This document shows positions 18,995-27,362 of a stretch of 46,490 bases of DNA, piece by piece. The notes beneath the pieces were generated by a model that saw only the letters and a program-made list of their open reading frames with translations, was not told the DNA's origin and searched no databases. The DNA is from Pseudomonadota bacterium. GTDB lineage: Bacteria; Pseudomonadota; Alphaproteobacteria; UBA828. Numbering within the stretch: position 1 is the first letter of the stretch; each line of letters begins with the position of its first letter. A program made the position numbers and the translations under genes. Location: assembly GCA_027624955.1 (NCBI GenBank), contig JAQBTG010000030.1:1-46490 (forward strand), in the 5' to 3' direction.

Positions 18995-20344
18995 ATGACG
19001 AGTTCGCGGGCATTCGCAAGAATCCTCACCCTTTGCGCTGTGCTTCTGGCTGGGATTTTTTCCACCCCGCCGGCGCACGCCGAGTTTGACGAAGGCGTGC
19101 AGGCCTATTTGGCTCAGGATTATGAAGCCGCGCTGGCTGCTTGGCGGCCGCTCGCTGATAAGGGCAACGCGGAAGCACAATTCGGCATCGGGCTATGCTA
19201 CGAGAACGGACGCGGTGTGGAACGGAACCTCACGCAGGCCGCCGTTTGGTATCGCAAAGCGGCTGAACAGGGCCTGGATGAGGCTCAATTCAACCTCGGC
19301 AATCTATATCTTAACGCCGCGGGCGTACCCAGGGATTTGGTCGAGGCGGTAAGATGGTATCGCCGCGCCGCTGAACAGGGCATGCCGCATGCACAGGTCA
19401 ATCTCGGCTATTCCTACGAGACCGGTTCGGGTGTGACGAAAGACGCTGAAAAGGCGGTGTCGTGGTATCGCCGCGCCGCCGAGCAGAATTTTCCCCAGGC
19501 GCAATATTATCTCGGCGCCGCCTATGAGCGTGGCAGTGGCGTTGAAGAAGACCTTCCCCTCGCTGCCGCCTGGTATCAACGCGCCGCCAAGCAAGGCGTC
19601 GTGCTCGCCGTCAAACGCCTGGAGGCGCTCACGGACAAAGATATAGAGCCGGCTGTGATCGTCGCAAACAGCGCGCCGGCAGAACGGGAACCCGTGGCGC
19701 CCAAAGCGCCGGCCGTGGCGGAGCAGAAGACGCCGCCTGAGACAACGGCAGTTGAGGCTGAGGTTGAGGCTGAGGTTGAGGTTGAGGCTGAGGTTGAGGT
19801 TGAGGTTGAGGTTGAGGCTGAGGCTGAGGTTGAGGTTGAGGTTGAGGCTGAGGCTGAGGTTGAGGCTGAGGTTGAGGCTGGGGCTGAGGTTGAGGCTGAA
19901 GTAAAAGAAAACAATCCGGTTGAAAGCGCACCGACACCCGAGCCTGAAGCGCCGAGCGCCGCCGCAACGGCAGCGCAAACAGCGACGGCGGCAGCGCCAG
20001 CAGGTGACATGCCGACAAACAACCAGACCGCGACCGCATCCGGTGCGGCGCCGACAACCGCCCGGGCCGGCGAGCGTGTGGAGAGCCTAAGCGGCAGTTT
20101 CCGCCTCCGGCTCGCTTCCTACCGCCAGCCAGCGAATGCCGAAAAAGGCTGGCGCATCCTGTCCACCAAGTACAATGATCTACTTGCCAGCTTCAACTAT
20201 GCTGTTGCTGAGGTGGATTTGGGCGCCGACAAGGGCATCTATCACCGCCTTGAGGCGGGGCCGGCGGGGTCTCTGAACGAGGCGCAAGAACTGTGTGCCA
20301 AAATCAAAGCGCGCGGCGATAGCTGCACCGTGGTGCAGCCGTGA
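18995..20344 (+). CDS. Secreted Sel1-repeat protein with Glu-Val/Ala low-complexity linker and C-terminal SPOR domain
   Basis: This 449-residue protein has a signal peptide ending at AHAEF, followed by about five Sel1-like repeats (residues 40-210). They recur as AxxNLGNLY, VRWYRRAAEQGMPHAQ and similar. The linker is dominated by alternating Glu and Val/Ala (about residues 253-303), encoded by a near-perfect GAGGTT/GAGGCT hexamer array. A SPOR domain (about 365-449, FRLRLASYRQPANAEKGW) ends the chain. SPOR domains bind denuded peptidoglycan at division sites, and Sel1 repeats mediate protein contacts, so an envelope or division-site scaffold is likely. The Glu-rich spacer may act as a stiff or charged spring across the periplasm; this is inference. 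Confidence 0.85.
   Translation: MTSSRAFARILTLCAVLLAGIFSTPPAHAEFDEGVQAYLAQDYEAALAAWRPLADKGNAEAQFGIGLCYENGRGVERNLTQAAVWYRKAAEQGLDEAQFNLGNLYLNAAGVPRDLVEAVRWYRRAAEQGMPHAQVNLGYSYETGSGVTKDAEKAVSWYRRAAEQNFPQAQYYLGAAYERGSGVEEDLPLAAAWYQRAAKQGVVLAVKRLEALTDKDIEPAVIVANSAPAEREPVAPKAPAVAEQKTPPETTAVEAEVEAEVEVEAEVEVEVEVEAEAEVEVEVEAEAEVEAEVEAGAEVEAEVKENNPVESAPTPEPEAPSAAATAAQTATAAAPAGDMPTNNQTATASGAAPTTARAGERVESLSGSFRLRLASYRQPANAEKGWRILSTKYNDLLASFNYAVAEVDLGADKGIYHRLEAGPAGSLNEAQELCAKIKARGDSCTVVQP
19751..19902 (+). repeat. Hexanucleotide tandem array (GAGGTT/GAGGCT) coding for Glu-Val/Glu-Ala
   Basis: About 25 units of GAGGTT or GAGGCT follow one another with only a few single-base changes (GGG near 19880, GAA near 19898). 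The unit is six bases, so gain or loss of units keeps the frame. The opposite strand reads as Pro-Gln repeats, which is a shadow. Confidence 0.95.
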
Positions 20345-20416
20345 CCCGGGCGCCTGGCGGCTAGCCAGCGCGCTTCCAGTCCGGCCCTATAACCCGTCCC
20401 GGGGATCAACGCGCAC

Positions 20417-21556
20417 ATGAATTCGGCGGCTCGCGAAGGATGGCTTGAACGGCAGGAGACGGCCGAGGCACTGGTACTCAGCCTCGGCGGTCGTTGGGAC
20501 ATGCGCTGCGCCGAGCGCTATGAGAAAGAGCTGCGCCACCTGACGATGCCGGGTGAGAAAAATTTGCGCATCGATTTTTCCGCCATCGAATCGCTTGATA
20601 CCGCTGGGGCCTGGCTGGTCCACCGTCTGGCGAAGCGGCTGCGCGACGACGGAATTGGCGTGGATTTCGCCAATTTGCCGGCGGCGCATGCCGATATTCT
20701 CGAGCGCTTGGCGCATATCGATAGCCATGTCGAGATCGAGCCGCCACGGCCAAACGCTATCGCGGCGGTGGTCGCCCGCTGCGGCAAAGGCGTGATCGAT
20801 ATTGGCGTCGAGATCCTGGAAAGTATCGCTTTCCTCGGCCTCACGGCGGTGAGCCTGGCGCGCGCGGTGGTGCAGCCGCGTTTGCTACGCGTGCCGGCCA
20901 TTTTTTATCACATGGAACAGGCCGGCCTGAACGCCATCCCGATTGTCGCCCTGATCGCCTTTCTCATCGGCCTTGTGATCGCCTATCAAGGCGCAATCCA
21001 GCTGCGTCAATTCGGCGCCGAAATATTCGTTGTCGATATGGTCGCAGTATCAATATTGCGCGAACTGGCGATCCTGCTGACCGCAATCGTCGTTGCCGGG
21101 CGCTCCGGCAGCGCGTTCACGGCGCAAATCGGCGCGATGAAAATCAATGAAGAAGTCGATGCCATGCGCACCATTGGCCTTGATCCGATGCAGGTATTGG
21201 TCTTGCCGCGTGTGATCGCGCTGATGATCGTGTTGCCGCTTCTCGGGTTTGTCGCCGATGTGATGGGGCTCATCGGCGGCGGTGTGATGTCGATGATCGA
21301 GCTTGGTATTTCGCCAGCGCAATTCATCGATCGCCTCGGGCAATCTTTCGCGCCCTGGACGCTCGGCACCGGCCTGGTCAAGGCACCGGTCTTCGCCGCG
21401 ATCATCTCGACCACGTCATGTTATATGGGTATGAAAGTTACTGGCAGTTCCGAAAGCCTCGGCAAACTGACGACGCGGTCCGTGGTGCACGCCATCTTCG
21501 CGGTGATCGTTGCCGACGCCGTGTTCTCCATATTCTTCGCCTATATTGGGATCTGA
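20417..21556 (+). CDS. MlaE-family lipid ABC permease with N-terminal STAS domain
   Basis: This 379-residue protein has a STAS domain at residues 15-105, with the typical RIDFSAIESLDTAGAWLV switch motif. The MlaE permease follows at 130-379, with IPIVALIAFLIGLVIAYQ, the family signature VAGRSGSAFTAQIGAMKINEE, and GLDPMQVLVLPR. MlaE-type permeases move phospholipids or other lipids between inner and outer membrane with an MCE protein and ATPase. In Escherichia coli the STAS protein MlaB is separate; here it is fused. It is the first gene of a tightly packed four-gene operon (20417-24034). Confidence 0.93.
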   Translation: MNSAAREGWLERQETAEALVLSLGGRWDMRCAERYEKELRHLTMPGEKNLRIDFSAIESLDTAGAWLVHRLAKRLRDDGIGVDFANLPAAHADILERLAHIDSHVEIEPPRPNAIAAVVARCGKGVIDIGVEILESIAFLGLTAVSLARAVVQPRLLRVPAIFYHMEQAGLNAIPIVALIAFLIGLVIAYQGAIQLRQFGAEIFVVDMVAVSILRELAILLTAIVVAGRSGSAFTAQIGAMKINEEVDAMRTIGLDPMQVLVLPRVIALMIVLPLLGFVADVMGLIGGGVMSMIELGISPAQFIDRLGQSFAPWTLGTGLVKAPVFAAIISTTSCYMGMKVTGSSESLGKLTTRSVVHAIFAVIVADAVFSIFFAYIGI

Positions 21557-21561
21557 CGGTG

Positions 21562-22371
21562 ATGGAAACAGCGAACGATATCGCCATTCGGGTTGATAAC
21601 ATCACGGTCGGTTTCGACCGGGTGACGGTGCTTGAAAATCTTAGCCTGGACGTCCGGCGCGGCGAAGTGATGGGGTTCGTCGGGCCCTCCGGTTCGGGGA
21701 AATCGGTTCTGCTGCGCACTATTGTCGGGCTCAACCAACGGCGCGCAGGGCGCATCGAGGTATTGGGCCAGGATTTGGATACGCTCAATCATCGCCGGCG
21801 CCGCGACCTAGAAGCGCGGTGGGGCGTTCTGTTCCAGAGCGGCGCGTTGTTTTCCTCTTTGACGGTAGCGCAAAACATCGAAGTGCCGCTGTTGGAACAT
21901 AGCAAGCTGCCGCGCGACGTGGTCGAAGAAATATGTGCCCTCAAGATCGGCCTGGTCGGACTGCCGCGGGAAGCGGCCGCCAAATTTCCGATGGAGCTGT
22001 CAGGCGGCATGCGCAAACGCGCCGGATTGGCGCGGGCGCTGGCGCTCGATCCCGAAATACTCTTTCTCGATGAGCCGACCGCCGGTTTGGACCCGATCGG
22101 CGCGGCGGCCTTCGACGAATTGCTGCGCAGCCTGCAGCGCAGCCTCGGCATCACCGTATTTATGGTCACCCATGATCTCGACAGCCTCTACGCGGTCTGT
22201 GACCGCATCGCTGTACTTGGCGACAAACATGTTATCGTTACCGGTACTGTGGAAGACATGCAGCAACAGGTGCACCCCTGGATCCGCGACTATTTTCATG
22301 GTCCGCGCGGGCGGGCCGCACAAATCCCGGGTCCGCGCGGGCAGGCCGCAAAAGGGGTGGAGAGCGCATAG
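21562..22371 (+). CDS. MlaF-family lipid ABC transporter ATPase
   Basis: This 269-residue ATPase has Walker A GPSGSGKS, the Q-loop in LFQSGALFSSLTV, the signature LSGGMRKRAGLARALA, Walker B ILFLDEPTAGLD and the H-loop TVFMVTHD, matching the MlaF/Ttg2A branch. ATG 21562 lies five bases after the permease stop. The C-terminal tail holds an in-frame 30-bp direct repeat giving GPRGRAAQIP then GPRGQAAKGV. It energises the MlaE-type permease and MCE protein encoded on either side. Confidence 0.93.
   Translation: METANDIAIRVDNITVGFDRVTVLENLSLDVRRGEVMGFVGPSGSGKSVLLRTIVGLNQRRAGRIEVLGQDLDTLNHRRRRDLEARWGVLFQSGALFSSLTVAQNIEVPLLEHSKLPRDVVEEICALKIGLVGLPREAAAKFPMELSGGMRKRAGLARALALDPEILFLDEPTAGLDPIGAAAFDELLRSLQRSLGITVFMVTHDLDSLYAVCDRIAVLGDKHVIVTGTVEDMQQQVHPWIRDYFHGPRGRAAQIPGPRGQAAKGVESA
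22300..22359 (+). repeat. 30-bp imperfect tandem repeat at the 3' end of the MlaF-type gene
   Basis: GGTCCGCGCGGGC begins at 22300 and again at 22330. The two 30-base units differ at several positions and are in frame (10 codons each). Confidence 0.8.
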
Positions 22372-22373
22372 AG

Positions 22374-23381
22374 ATGGAAACCAGGACCAATCATCTTTTG
22401 GTCGGCGCGTTCGTTCTGCTGCTAGTTGCAGGGTTGGTGGCGTTTATCATCTGGGCGGTCAAAGCCGATGTAGACGCCAAACACACCAACTACCATGTCT
22501 ACTTCAGCGGCTCGGTTTCCGGCCTTAGCAATGTCAGCGAAGTTCGCTATCGCGGTGTTCCGATCGGTACGGTGACGGATATCCGCATCGACCCCGACAA
22601 TGTGGAGCGCGTGCGCGTCACTCTCGACATCAGCGGCGAAACGCCAATCAAAGAGGATTCGATCGCATCGATTGAAATGCAGGGAATCACCGGCGTGGCG
22701 CTGGTGCAGATTTCCGGTGGCCGGCAGACGAGCTCGAACTTGAAAGCACGAGAAGGCGAAAAATATCCGATCATCAAATCAAAAAAATCCGGTCTTGAAA
22801 AACTCTTCACCGACGCGCCAGAACTTATCAACCGCGTTCTGACCCTGGTCGAGACCGCGACCCGCCTATTCGATGAGAAGAATATGGCGGCGATCAGCGG
22901 CACGCTCGCCAACACTGAAAAAATGACTGCCACCCTCGCCGGCAGCGCTGAGAAAATCGATGCGTTCCTGGTTGACGCCTCCGGTACCGCAGCGGAATTG
23001 CGCGCGACCATGAAAGAAATGCGCGGCGATATTGCACATTTGATGGCAAATGCGGATGCGACCTTGATCTCGGCACGTGCCACCATGGACACGATCGGCG
23101 ACGAAACTGCGGCATTGGGCGGTGACGCCCGCGCCTTGATCGCGGATCTGCGCGGCTCCGCGCATTCGCTCAGCAGTATGAGTGAAGAAATTCAGGGATT
23201 GGTGGCGGACACTCGCGTGCCGCTAAATGATTTCACCACCGAGGGCCTGTATGAATTTTCCCGCTTGATCACCGAGATGCGGACACTGGTGGCGAGCCTG
23301 TCGCGCATTGCCGACGGTTTGGAGAGTGACCCAACTGGTTACTTATTCGGCAACAAAGAAGGAGGGTTCAAAACGGAATGA
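22374..23381 (+). CDS. MlaD/MCE-family lipid-binding protein
   Basis: This 335-residue protein has one N-terminal membrane anchor (LLVGAFVLLLVAGLVAFIIW) followed by an MCE domain (about 38-118: VSGLSNVSEVRYRGVPIG, VTLDISGETPIKEDS, GITGVALVQISGG). A long, largely helical periplasmic C-terminus follows with heptad-like alanine and threonine. MCE rings carry lipid between the ABC core and the outer membrane; the extended helical part may form a tube or bridge. It starts two bases after the ATPase stop and overlaps the lipoprotein start by four bases. Confidence 0.92.
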   Translation: METRTNHLLVGAFVLLLVAGLVAFIIWAVKADVDAKHTNYHVYFSGSVSGLSNVSEVRYRGVPIGTVTDIRIDPDNVERVRVTLDISGETPIKEDSIASIEMQGITGVALVQISGGRQTSSNLKAREGEKYPIIKSKKSGLEKLFTDAPELINRVLTLVETATRLFDEKNMAAISGTLANTEKMTATLAGSAEKIDAFLVDASGTAAELRATMKEMRGDIAHLMANADATLISARATMDTIGDETAALGGDARALIADLRGSAHSLSSMSEEIQGLVADTRVPLNDFTTEGLYEFSRLITEMRTLVASLSRIADGLESDPTGYLFGNKEGGFKTE

Positions 23382-24034
23382 CCATAACTCAACAAATATA
23401 TTTGGCCCGAGGATGGCGGCGCATCGCCGCAGCAATGCTGGTGCTCGCAGTTGCCTTCACTGCTGGTGGCTGCTCGCTCGACGGCTTATTGGCGGGCAGC
23501 GGCCCGGCGCCCAGTCTCTATGTGTTATCGCCAAAAAGCACCTTTGCCGACGATCTGCCCTATGTGGAATCCCAGCTCGTCGTCGAGCTGCCGATCGCCT
23601 CGGAAGGGCTGAATACGCACCGGATTGCGCTGCGCGAGAGCCCGCTCACTCTCGATTTTTTTGCCGGTGCAAGATGGACCGAGCGGGCGCCGCAAATGGT
23701 GCAAACGCTGCTCGTTGAATCCTTCGAAAATACCGGCAAGATCGTGTCGGTCGCCAGACAAGGCGTCGATCTTAGGGCCGATTTCGTGCTCAAAACTGAG
23801 CTACGGGAATTTCAGGCGGAATACTCCGGCAATGATGAGGCGCCGCATGTTTGGGTCAAACTGAACGCAAAACTGGTGCGCATGCCAGCGCGGACCATCA
23901 TCGCGTCGGAAACATTCGAGGCGCGCTACGCCGTCGGCGGATCGTCGATGAAAGATGTCGTCGTGGCGTTTGATGAAACGCTCAACAAAGTGTTGAAGAA
24001 AAGCGTGCTCTGGACGATGGGCCGGCTACGTTAA
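23378..24034 (+). CDS. ABC-type transport auxiliary lipoprotein (PqiC/LbrB-like)
   Basis: This 218-residue protein has a signal sequence and a lipobox-like AGGC at C32. The following domain (YVLSPKSTF, QMVQTLLVESFENTGK, LKTELREFQAEYSG, ASETFEARYAV) matches the auxiliary lipoproteins found with MCE-type ABC operons. It probably sits in the outer membrane and receives or docks the MCE protein. The ATGA overlap with the MlaD-type gene shows it belongs to the same operon. Confidence 0.88.
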   Translation: MTITQQIYLARGWRRIAAAMLVLAVAFTAGGCSLDGLLAGSGPAPSLYVLSPKSTFADDLPYVESQLVVELPIASEGLNTHRIALRESPLTLDFFAGARWTERAPQMVQTLLVESFENTGKIVSVARQGVDLRADFVLKTELREFQAEYSGNDEAPHVWVKLNAKLVRMPARTIIASETFEARYAVGGSSMKDVVVAFDETLNKVLKKSVLWTMGRLR

Positions 24035-24047
24035 AGAGAATTAACCG

Positions 24048-24572
24048 TCAGGCGGGATAGCGCATAAGCGCTGTCGTCGGCAAGCCATCCAAGCGCTCGC
24101 GGCCGCCGAGGCCGATAAGCTCGATCAAGAATGCGGCGCCGACCACATTGGCGCCGACCTGATTGAGCAACTGCATGGTTGCCCGCGCGGTCCCGCCGGT
24201 CGCCAGAAGGTCATCAAGAATGACAACTCGTAGCCCCGGTTTGATGAAGTCTTTTTTTATTTCCACCGCATCGGTGCCGTATTCGAGCGAATATTCAAGT
24301 TTGATCGTATCGCCAGGCAGCTTGCCCTGCTTGCGAATCATGACGAAGCCACAACCCATTCTGTATGCCAGGGGCGCAGCCACAAGAAAGCCGCGTGATT
24401 CAATCCCGACCAGGAGGTCCGGCGCATACGGCCCGATCGCGTCGGCGAGCTGCTCAACGGCCTGGGCCCATGCGCCGGAGTGCGCCAATAGCGGCGATAT
24501 GTCGTAGAACAAAATTCCCGGTTTCGGAAAATCGGGAATTTCAGCGACATGATCCTGAAGTCTTATCGACAT
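24048..24572 (-). CDS. apt: Adenine phosphoribosyltransferase
   Basis: This 174-residue protein, the standard Apt length, has the PRPP-binding motif VVILDDLLATGGTA, the N-terminal IPDFPKPGILFYDI and GIESRGFLVA. It salvages adenine with PRPP to AMP in the cytoplasm. It converges with the lipoprotein gene 13 bases away, with no room for a separate terminator. A small cytochrome c gene ends 38 bases upstream of its start, on the same strand. Confidence 0.96.
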   Translation of the reverse strand: MSIRLQDHVAEIPDFPKPGILFYDISPLLAHSGAWAQAVEQLADAIGPYAPDLLVGIESRGFLVAAPLAYRMGCGFVMIRKQGKLPGDTIKLEYSLEYGTDAVEIKKDFIKPGLRVVILDDLLATGGTARATMQLLNQVGANVVGAAFLIELIGLGGRERLDGLPTTALMRYPA

Positions 24573-24610
24573 GATTTGAGCGCCGCTACGGAGTCAGCTG
24601 AACGCCCGGT

Positions 24611-24994
24611 TTACTTGGTCGCCTCTTTCAAATAGGCGATCAAATTGGCGCGTTGTTTATCCTTTTTGACACCCTTGAACGCCATCTTGTTTTTCGGGAT
24701 ATAGCCCTTGGGGTCCTTAATATAGTCGTTGATGGTCGTTTCATCCCACACAATGGCCGCAGTTTTCATAGCGTCCGAATATTTGAACCCTTCCAAGGTG
24801 CCAGACGTGCGCCCGAACAATCCGTGCATATTGGGCCCGACCTTGTTCTTTCCGCCGGCTTCAAGGGTGTGACAGGCTTTGCACTTCTTGAAAACTTTCG
24901 CGCCCTTTTCGGCGTCTCCGTCGGCAAACGCCGCGCTGCTGGCGATGGCAATTATGGCGGCGGCGCTCATCGCCAGAACGTTCCGTAAGATCAT
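24611..24994 (-). CDS. Periplasmic cytochrome c (c2/c-550-like)
   Basis: This 127-residue protein has a signal peptide ending SSAAFA. The haem site CKACH lies at 38-42, followed by [16 protein letters not shown] and a distal methionine in [10 protein letters not shown], all typical of mitochondrial/alphaproteobacterial cytochrome c2. ATG 24994 is preceded by AAGGAG. It is a soluble electron carrier, probably between the bc1 complex and a terminal oxidase or other acceptor. A P460-domain protein encoded upstream on the same strand could be a redox partner, but there is no direct evidence. Confidence 0.92.
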   Translation of the reverse strand: MILRNVLAMSAAAIIAIASSAAFADGDAEKGAKVFKKCKACHTLEAGGKNKVGPNMHGLFGRTSGTLEGFKYSDAMKTAAIVWDETTINDYIKDPKGYIPKNKMAFKGVKKDKQRANLIAYLKEATK

Positions 24995-25139
24995 GACCTG
25001 TCTCCTTAAAACTGTGTCCGTGAGAGGGCGGAGAATATGCTGCGACCGCGCGCTGTTCAAGCGGCGCAATTGTCGCAGGTAAAACTTCCTCGCGCCGCAG
25101 ATTTACCATCGCACGCCGCCACCACCCGGAACTTGGAGG

Positions 25140-26213
25140 CTATTGTTTGCGATATTCCTCATCGAGGAAGAAGCGGCTGTCTTCCTCTTCCTGGACGGCA
25201 TGACACTCGATGCAAAATCCCACCTTGGCGGAACCTTTTCCACCCGTGGTGCCGAGAATCTTGCCGTTGGGCAGAATCAGCGTGTACCGCCAATCACCGG
25301 ATTCGGCATTGAACCCGGCGGCCATCTTCTCCATCAGGAACATGGGACCGGCGCCCACTTTGCCGTTCGGCTTGACCGAAAAACTATCTTTGGCAAGGAC
25401 CGTGCCCTCCGGAGACGGGCCGGCATTTTCAAACAAGCCGTAGTTGGAGCCTCTGGCGTTGGCGTAATTATTGACGAAACGGCCGCCATGCGTGCCGGAG
25501 GTGTAGGGCTGGGCCGCATAATTGGTCCAGGATTGGTAGGCCGTAACCCACTGATTTCCGGATTTGGCGTAGCCCGCCTTCAAACTGCCCTTAATGCAGG
25601 CATATGCCGCGTTCGCCTGAGCAGCGCTAAGTTCAACATCGTCCGCCGCACCGCACGGGCCGCAGGGATTGCAGGCGCCACACGGGTTGCACGGGTTCGC
25701 TGCCGCACAGGGATTGCAGGGATTGCACGCTGCGGCGCAAGGATTGCACGCGCCGCACGGATTACAGGGATTCGCTGCCGCGCAAGGGTTGCAGGCCGCA
25801 GCACAGGGATTGCATGCGCCGCACGGATTGCAGGGATTTGCCGCCGCGCAAGGATTGCACGGGTTGCAGGCGCCGCCCATGCCCGGGACCGTACACTCCG
25901 CCGCCGCGCCGCACGCTCCGGCCCCGCAGGGGTTACAAGGATTGCAGGCCGCGCCGCAGGGATTACATGGGTTACAAGCCCAACAAGGATTGCAAGCGCC
26001 ACAAGGATTTGCCGCCGCGCACGGATTGCAGGGATTGCAAGCGTTGCACGCCGCCAGAATAATCTGGCCGACATCGGCGCTACGCGCAACTGCCGCCGGA
26101 TTTTCGCCCCGGGTGGCAGCGTTGGCAGGCTGCATGCCGCTCACCGCTGCGACGCTGATGCCGATAACCATGGGGATGAAAGTGCTGGAGAGTAATTTAT
26201 TCTTCTGTTCCAT
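25140..26213 (-). CDS. Secreted cytochrome P460-domain protein with a long CNPC-repeat, cysteine-rich region
   Basis: This 357-residue protein has a signal peptide at about 1-33. From 56 to 187 there are about 36 cysteines in repeats such as [14 protein letters not shown] and AAANPCNPC, most spaced exactly three residues apart. Residues 195-340 look like a cytochrome P460 domain ([45 protein letters not shown]), with the haem c site CIECH at 334-338. P460 cytochromes oxidise hydroxylamine or nitric oxide using a lysine-crosslinked haem. The Cys region may bind metal or form disulfide or thioether links. ATG 26213 has GGGAG upstream. The repeat region is part of the same open frame, not an insertion with its own start. 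Confidence 0.8.
   Translation of the reverse strand: MEQKNKLLSSTFIPMVIGISVAAVSGMQPANAATRGENPAAVARSADVGQIILAACNACNPCNPCAAANPCGACNPCWACNPCNPCGAACNPCNPCGAGACGAAAECTVPGMGGACNPCNPCAAANPCNPCGACNPCAAACNPCAAANPCNPCGACNPCAAACNPCNPCAAANPCNPCGACNPCGPCGAADDVELSAAQANAAYACIKGSLKAGYAKSGNQWVTAYQSWTNYAAQPYTSGTHGGRFVNNYANARGSNYGLFENAGPSPEGTVLAKDSFSVKPNGKVGAGPMFLMEKMAAGFNAESGDWRYTLILPNGKILGTTGGKGSAKVGFCIECHAVQEEEDSRFFLDEEYRKQ
25653..26048 (-). repeat. DNA encoding the CNPC repeat region of the P460-domain protein
   Basis: This is a degenerate nine-base-periodic stretch (codons for Cys-Asn-Pro, Cys-Gly-Ala and Cys-Ala-Ala) spanning residues 56-187. On the other strand it produces a false Gln-Gly-Leu ORF. Variation between units is mostly synonymous or by whole triplets. 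Confidence 0.85.
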
Positions 26214-26352
26214 GCCGTGCTCCCTGGAAAAAATCTTGTTGTCACATTATTCAGATTTGAATATTCGTCGGTCGCCGCGCATCCGCAATGCAAACCCGGT
26301 CAAATTCTTGTGATTTTTCGCGGCGCGCCGGACCGATTAGCTTTGAACGGAG

Positions 26353-27240
26353 ATGAAAGCCACGCTATCCCACATGCCCCGGCTCTTGTTGGCAATCCTG
26401 TTCGGCTCCGCCTGTGTCTGGAGTGGCACGCGCGGCACGCTCGCCAATCAGGCTTTCGTCGCACCGCAATCTGTTCTGATCGCCGCCAGACCGTTTATCG
26501 CCGGCTCGGACGGGGCTGAGCGCGAAGCCGCCTATGTGCTGGACGAAGCGGCATACGGTCACAACCGCACACGCAAATCTGGCTGGTACGACCGCGAGCG
26601 TCAACGCGCCACGCTTCATTTGCCTGCGTATGAGATCACCCGCACGCCGATCACCAATGCGCAATATGCGGCGTTCATAGAGGACAGCGGCCACCCCGCG
26701 CCGGATGTCAACGAGGCGACTTGGAAAGGCTATCGCCTGGTTCACCCGTTTGCGCGCACCCGGCGGCATGCCTGGCGCGATCAACAGCTGCCGGTGGGCC
26801 GGGAGGCGCATCCTGTTGTCCTGGTGTCCCACGCAGATGCCGAAGCTTATGGCGACTGGCTCAGCGTCAAAACGGGGCAGTTATGGCGTCTGCCAAGCGA
26901 ACTGGAGTGGGAGAAAGCGGCGCGCGGAGAGGCCGGAACATATTTTCCATGGGGCGATCATTTCGAACCCGCCCACCTCAACAGCCACGATGCTGGACCG
27001 TTTGACACCCTTCCAGTTGGCCGCTTTCCCGCCGGCGCCAGTCCCTTCGGTCTGCTCGACGCGGCCGGGCAGGTGTTTGAATGGACGAATACAGCCGGTA
27101 ACCCAGGGCGATTTCTCGTCAAGGGTGGTTCGTGGGATGACAAGGGATGCGGCGTCTGCCGCCCAGCAGCGCGCCACGCCCGGCCAGCCGAAATCAAACA
27201 TATCCTAATAGGCTTTCGCCTGGTGTCGGCGAGGCAGTAG
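26353..27240 (+). CDS. Secreted SUMF1/formylglycine-generating-enzyme-like protein
   Basis: This 295-residue protein has an N-terminal signal peptide. The FGE-sulfatase (SUMF1) fold follows: ITRTPITNAQYAAFIEDSG, WRLPSELEWEKAARGE, TYFPWGDHF, PFGLLDAAGQVFEWTNT and VKGGSWDDKGCGVC, ending in GFRLVSA. True formylglycine-generating enzymes have two catalytic, copper-binding cysteines after GGS. Here two cysteines (266, 269) lie in the same segment but with different spacing, so activity is uncertain. It is divergent from the CNPC/P460 gene across about 140 bases. The enzyme family recognises Cys-x-Pro motifs, the same motif that is repeated in its neighbours. Confidence 0.82.
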   Translation: MKATLSHMPRLLLAILFGSACVWSGTRGTLANQAFVAPQSVLIAARPFIAGSDGAEREAAYVLDEAAYGHNRTRKSGWYDRERQRATLHLPAYEITRTPITNAQYAAFIEDSGHPAPDVNEATWKGYRLVHPFARTRRHAWRDQQLPVGREAHPVVLVSHADAEAYGDWLSVKTGQLWRLPSELEWEKAARGEAGTYFPWGDHFEPAHLNSHDAGPFDTLPVGRFPAGASPFGLLDAAGQVFEWTNTAGNPGRFLVKGGSWDDKGCGVCRPAARHARPAEIKHILIGFRLVSARQ

Positions 27241-27362
27241 AATTGCAGGTCATTTTCGGCAGCTGATCACATTAATTTTATGACCCTAACATTTTTGTGG
27301 AACATTACCGTTACGCTACCTAAGCTGGTGCGGTCCCTCACTCGTGCTTCAAGGTTTAGACC

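Noticed and set aside
19629-20057. Minus-strand ORF with long Pro-Gln repeat
   Set aside because: It is a shadow of the Glu-Val/Glu-Ala hexamer array in the Sel1-SPOR gene.
21418-21561. Extended start of the MlaF-type ATPase inside the permease gene
   Set aside because: The extension is translated in a shadow frame of the permease; the ATPase fold begins after ATG 21562.
24032-24045. TTAA-N6-TTAA near the convergent ends of the lipoprotein and apt genes
   Set aside because: The spacing is six rather than seven for a CtrA box, and it lies between gene ends, not in a promoter.
25653-26048. CRISPR-like periodic sequence
   Set aside because: The period is nine bases and follows codons; there are no spacers, leader or cas genes.
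25669-26313. Plus-strand ORF of Gln-Gly-Leu-His repeats
   Set aside because: It is the reverse complement of the CNPC repeat codons in the P460-domain gene; it has no signal, ribosome site or family match.
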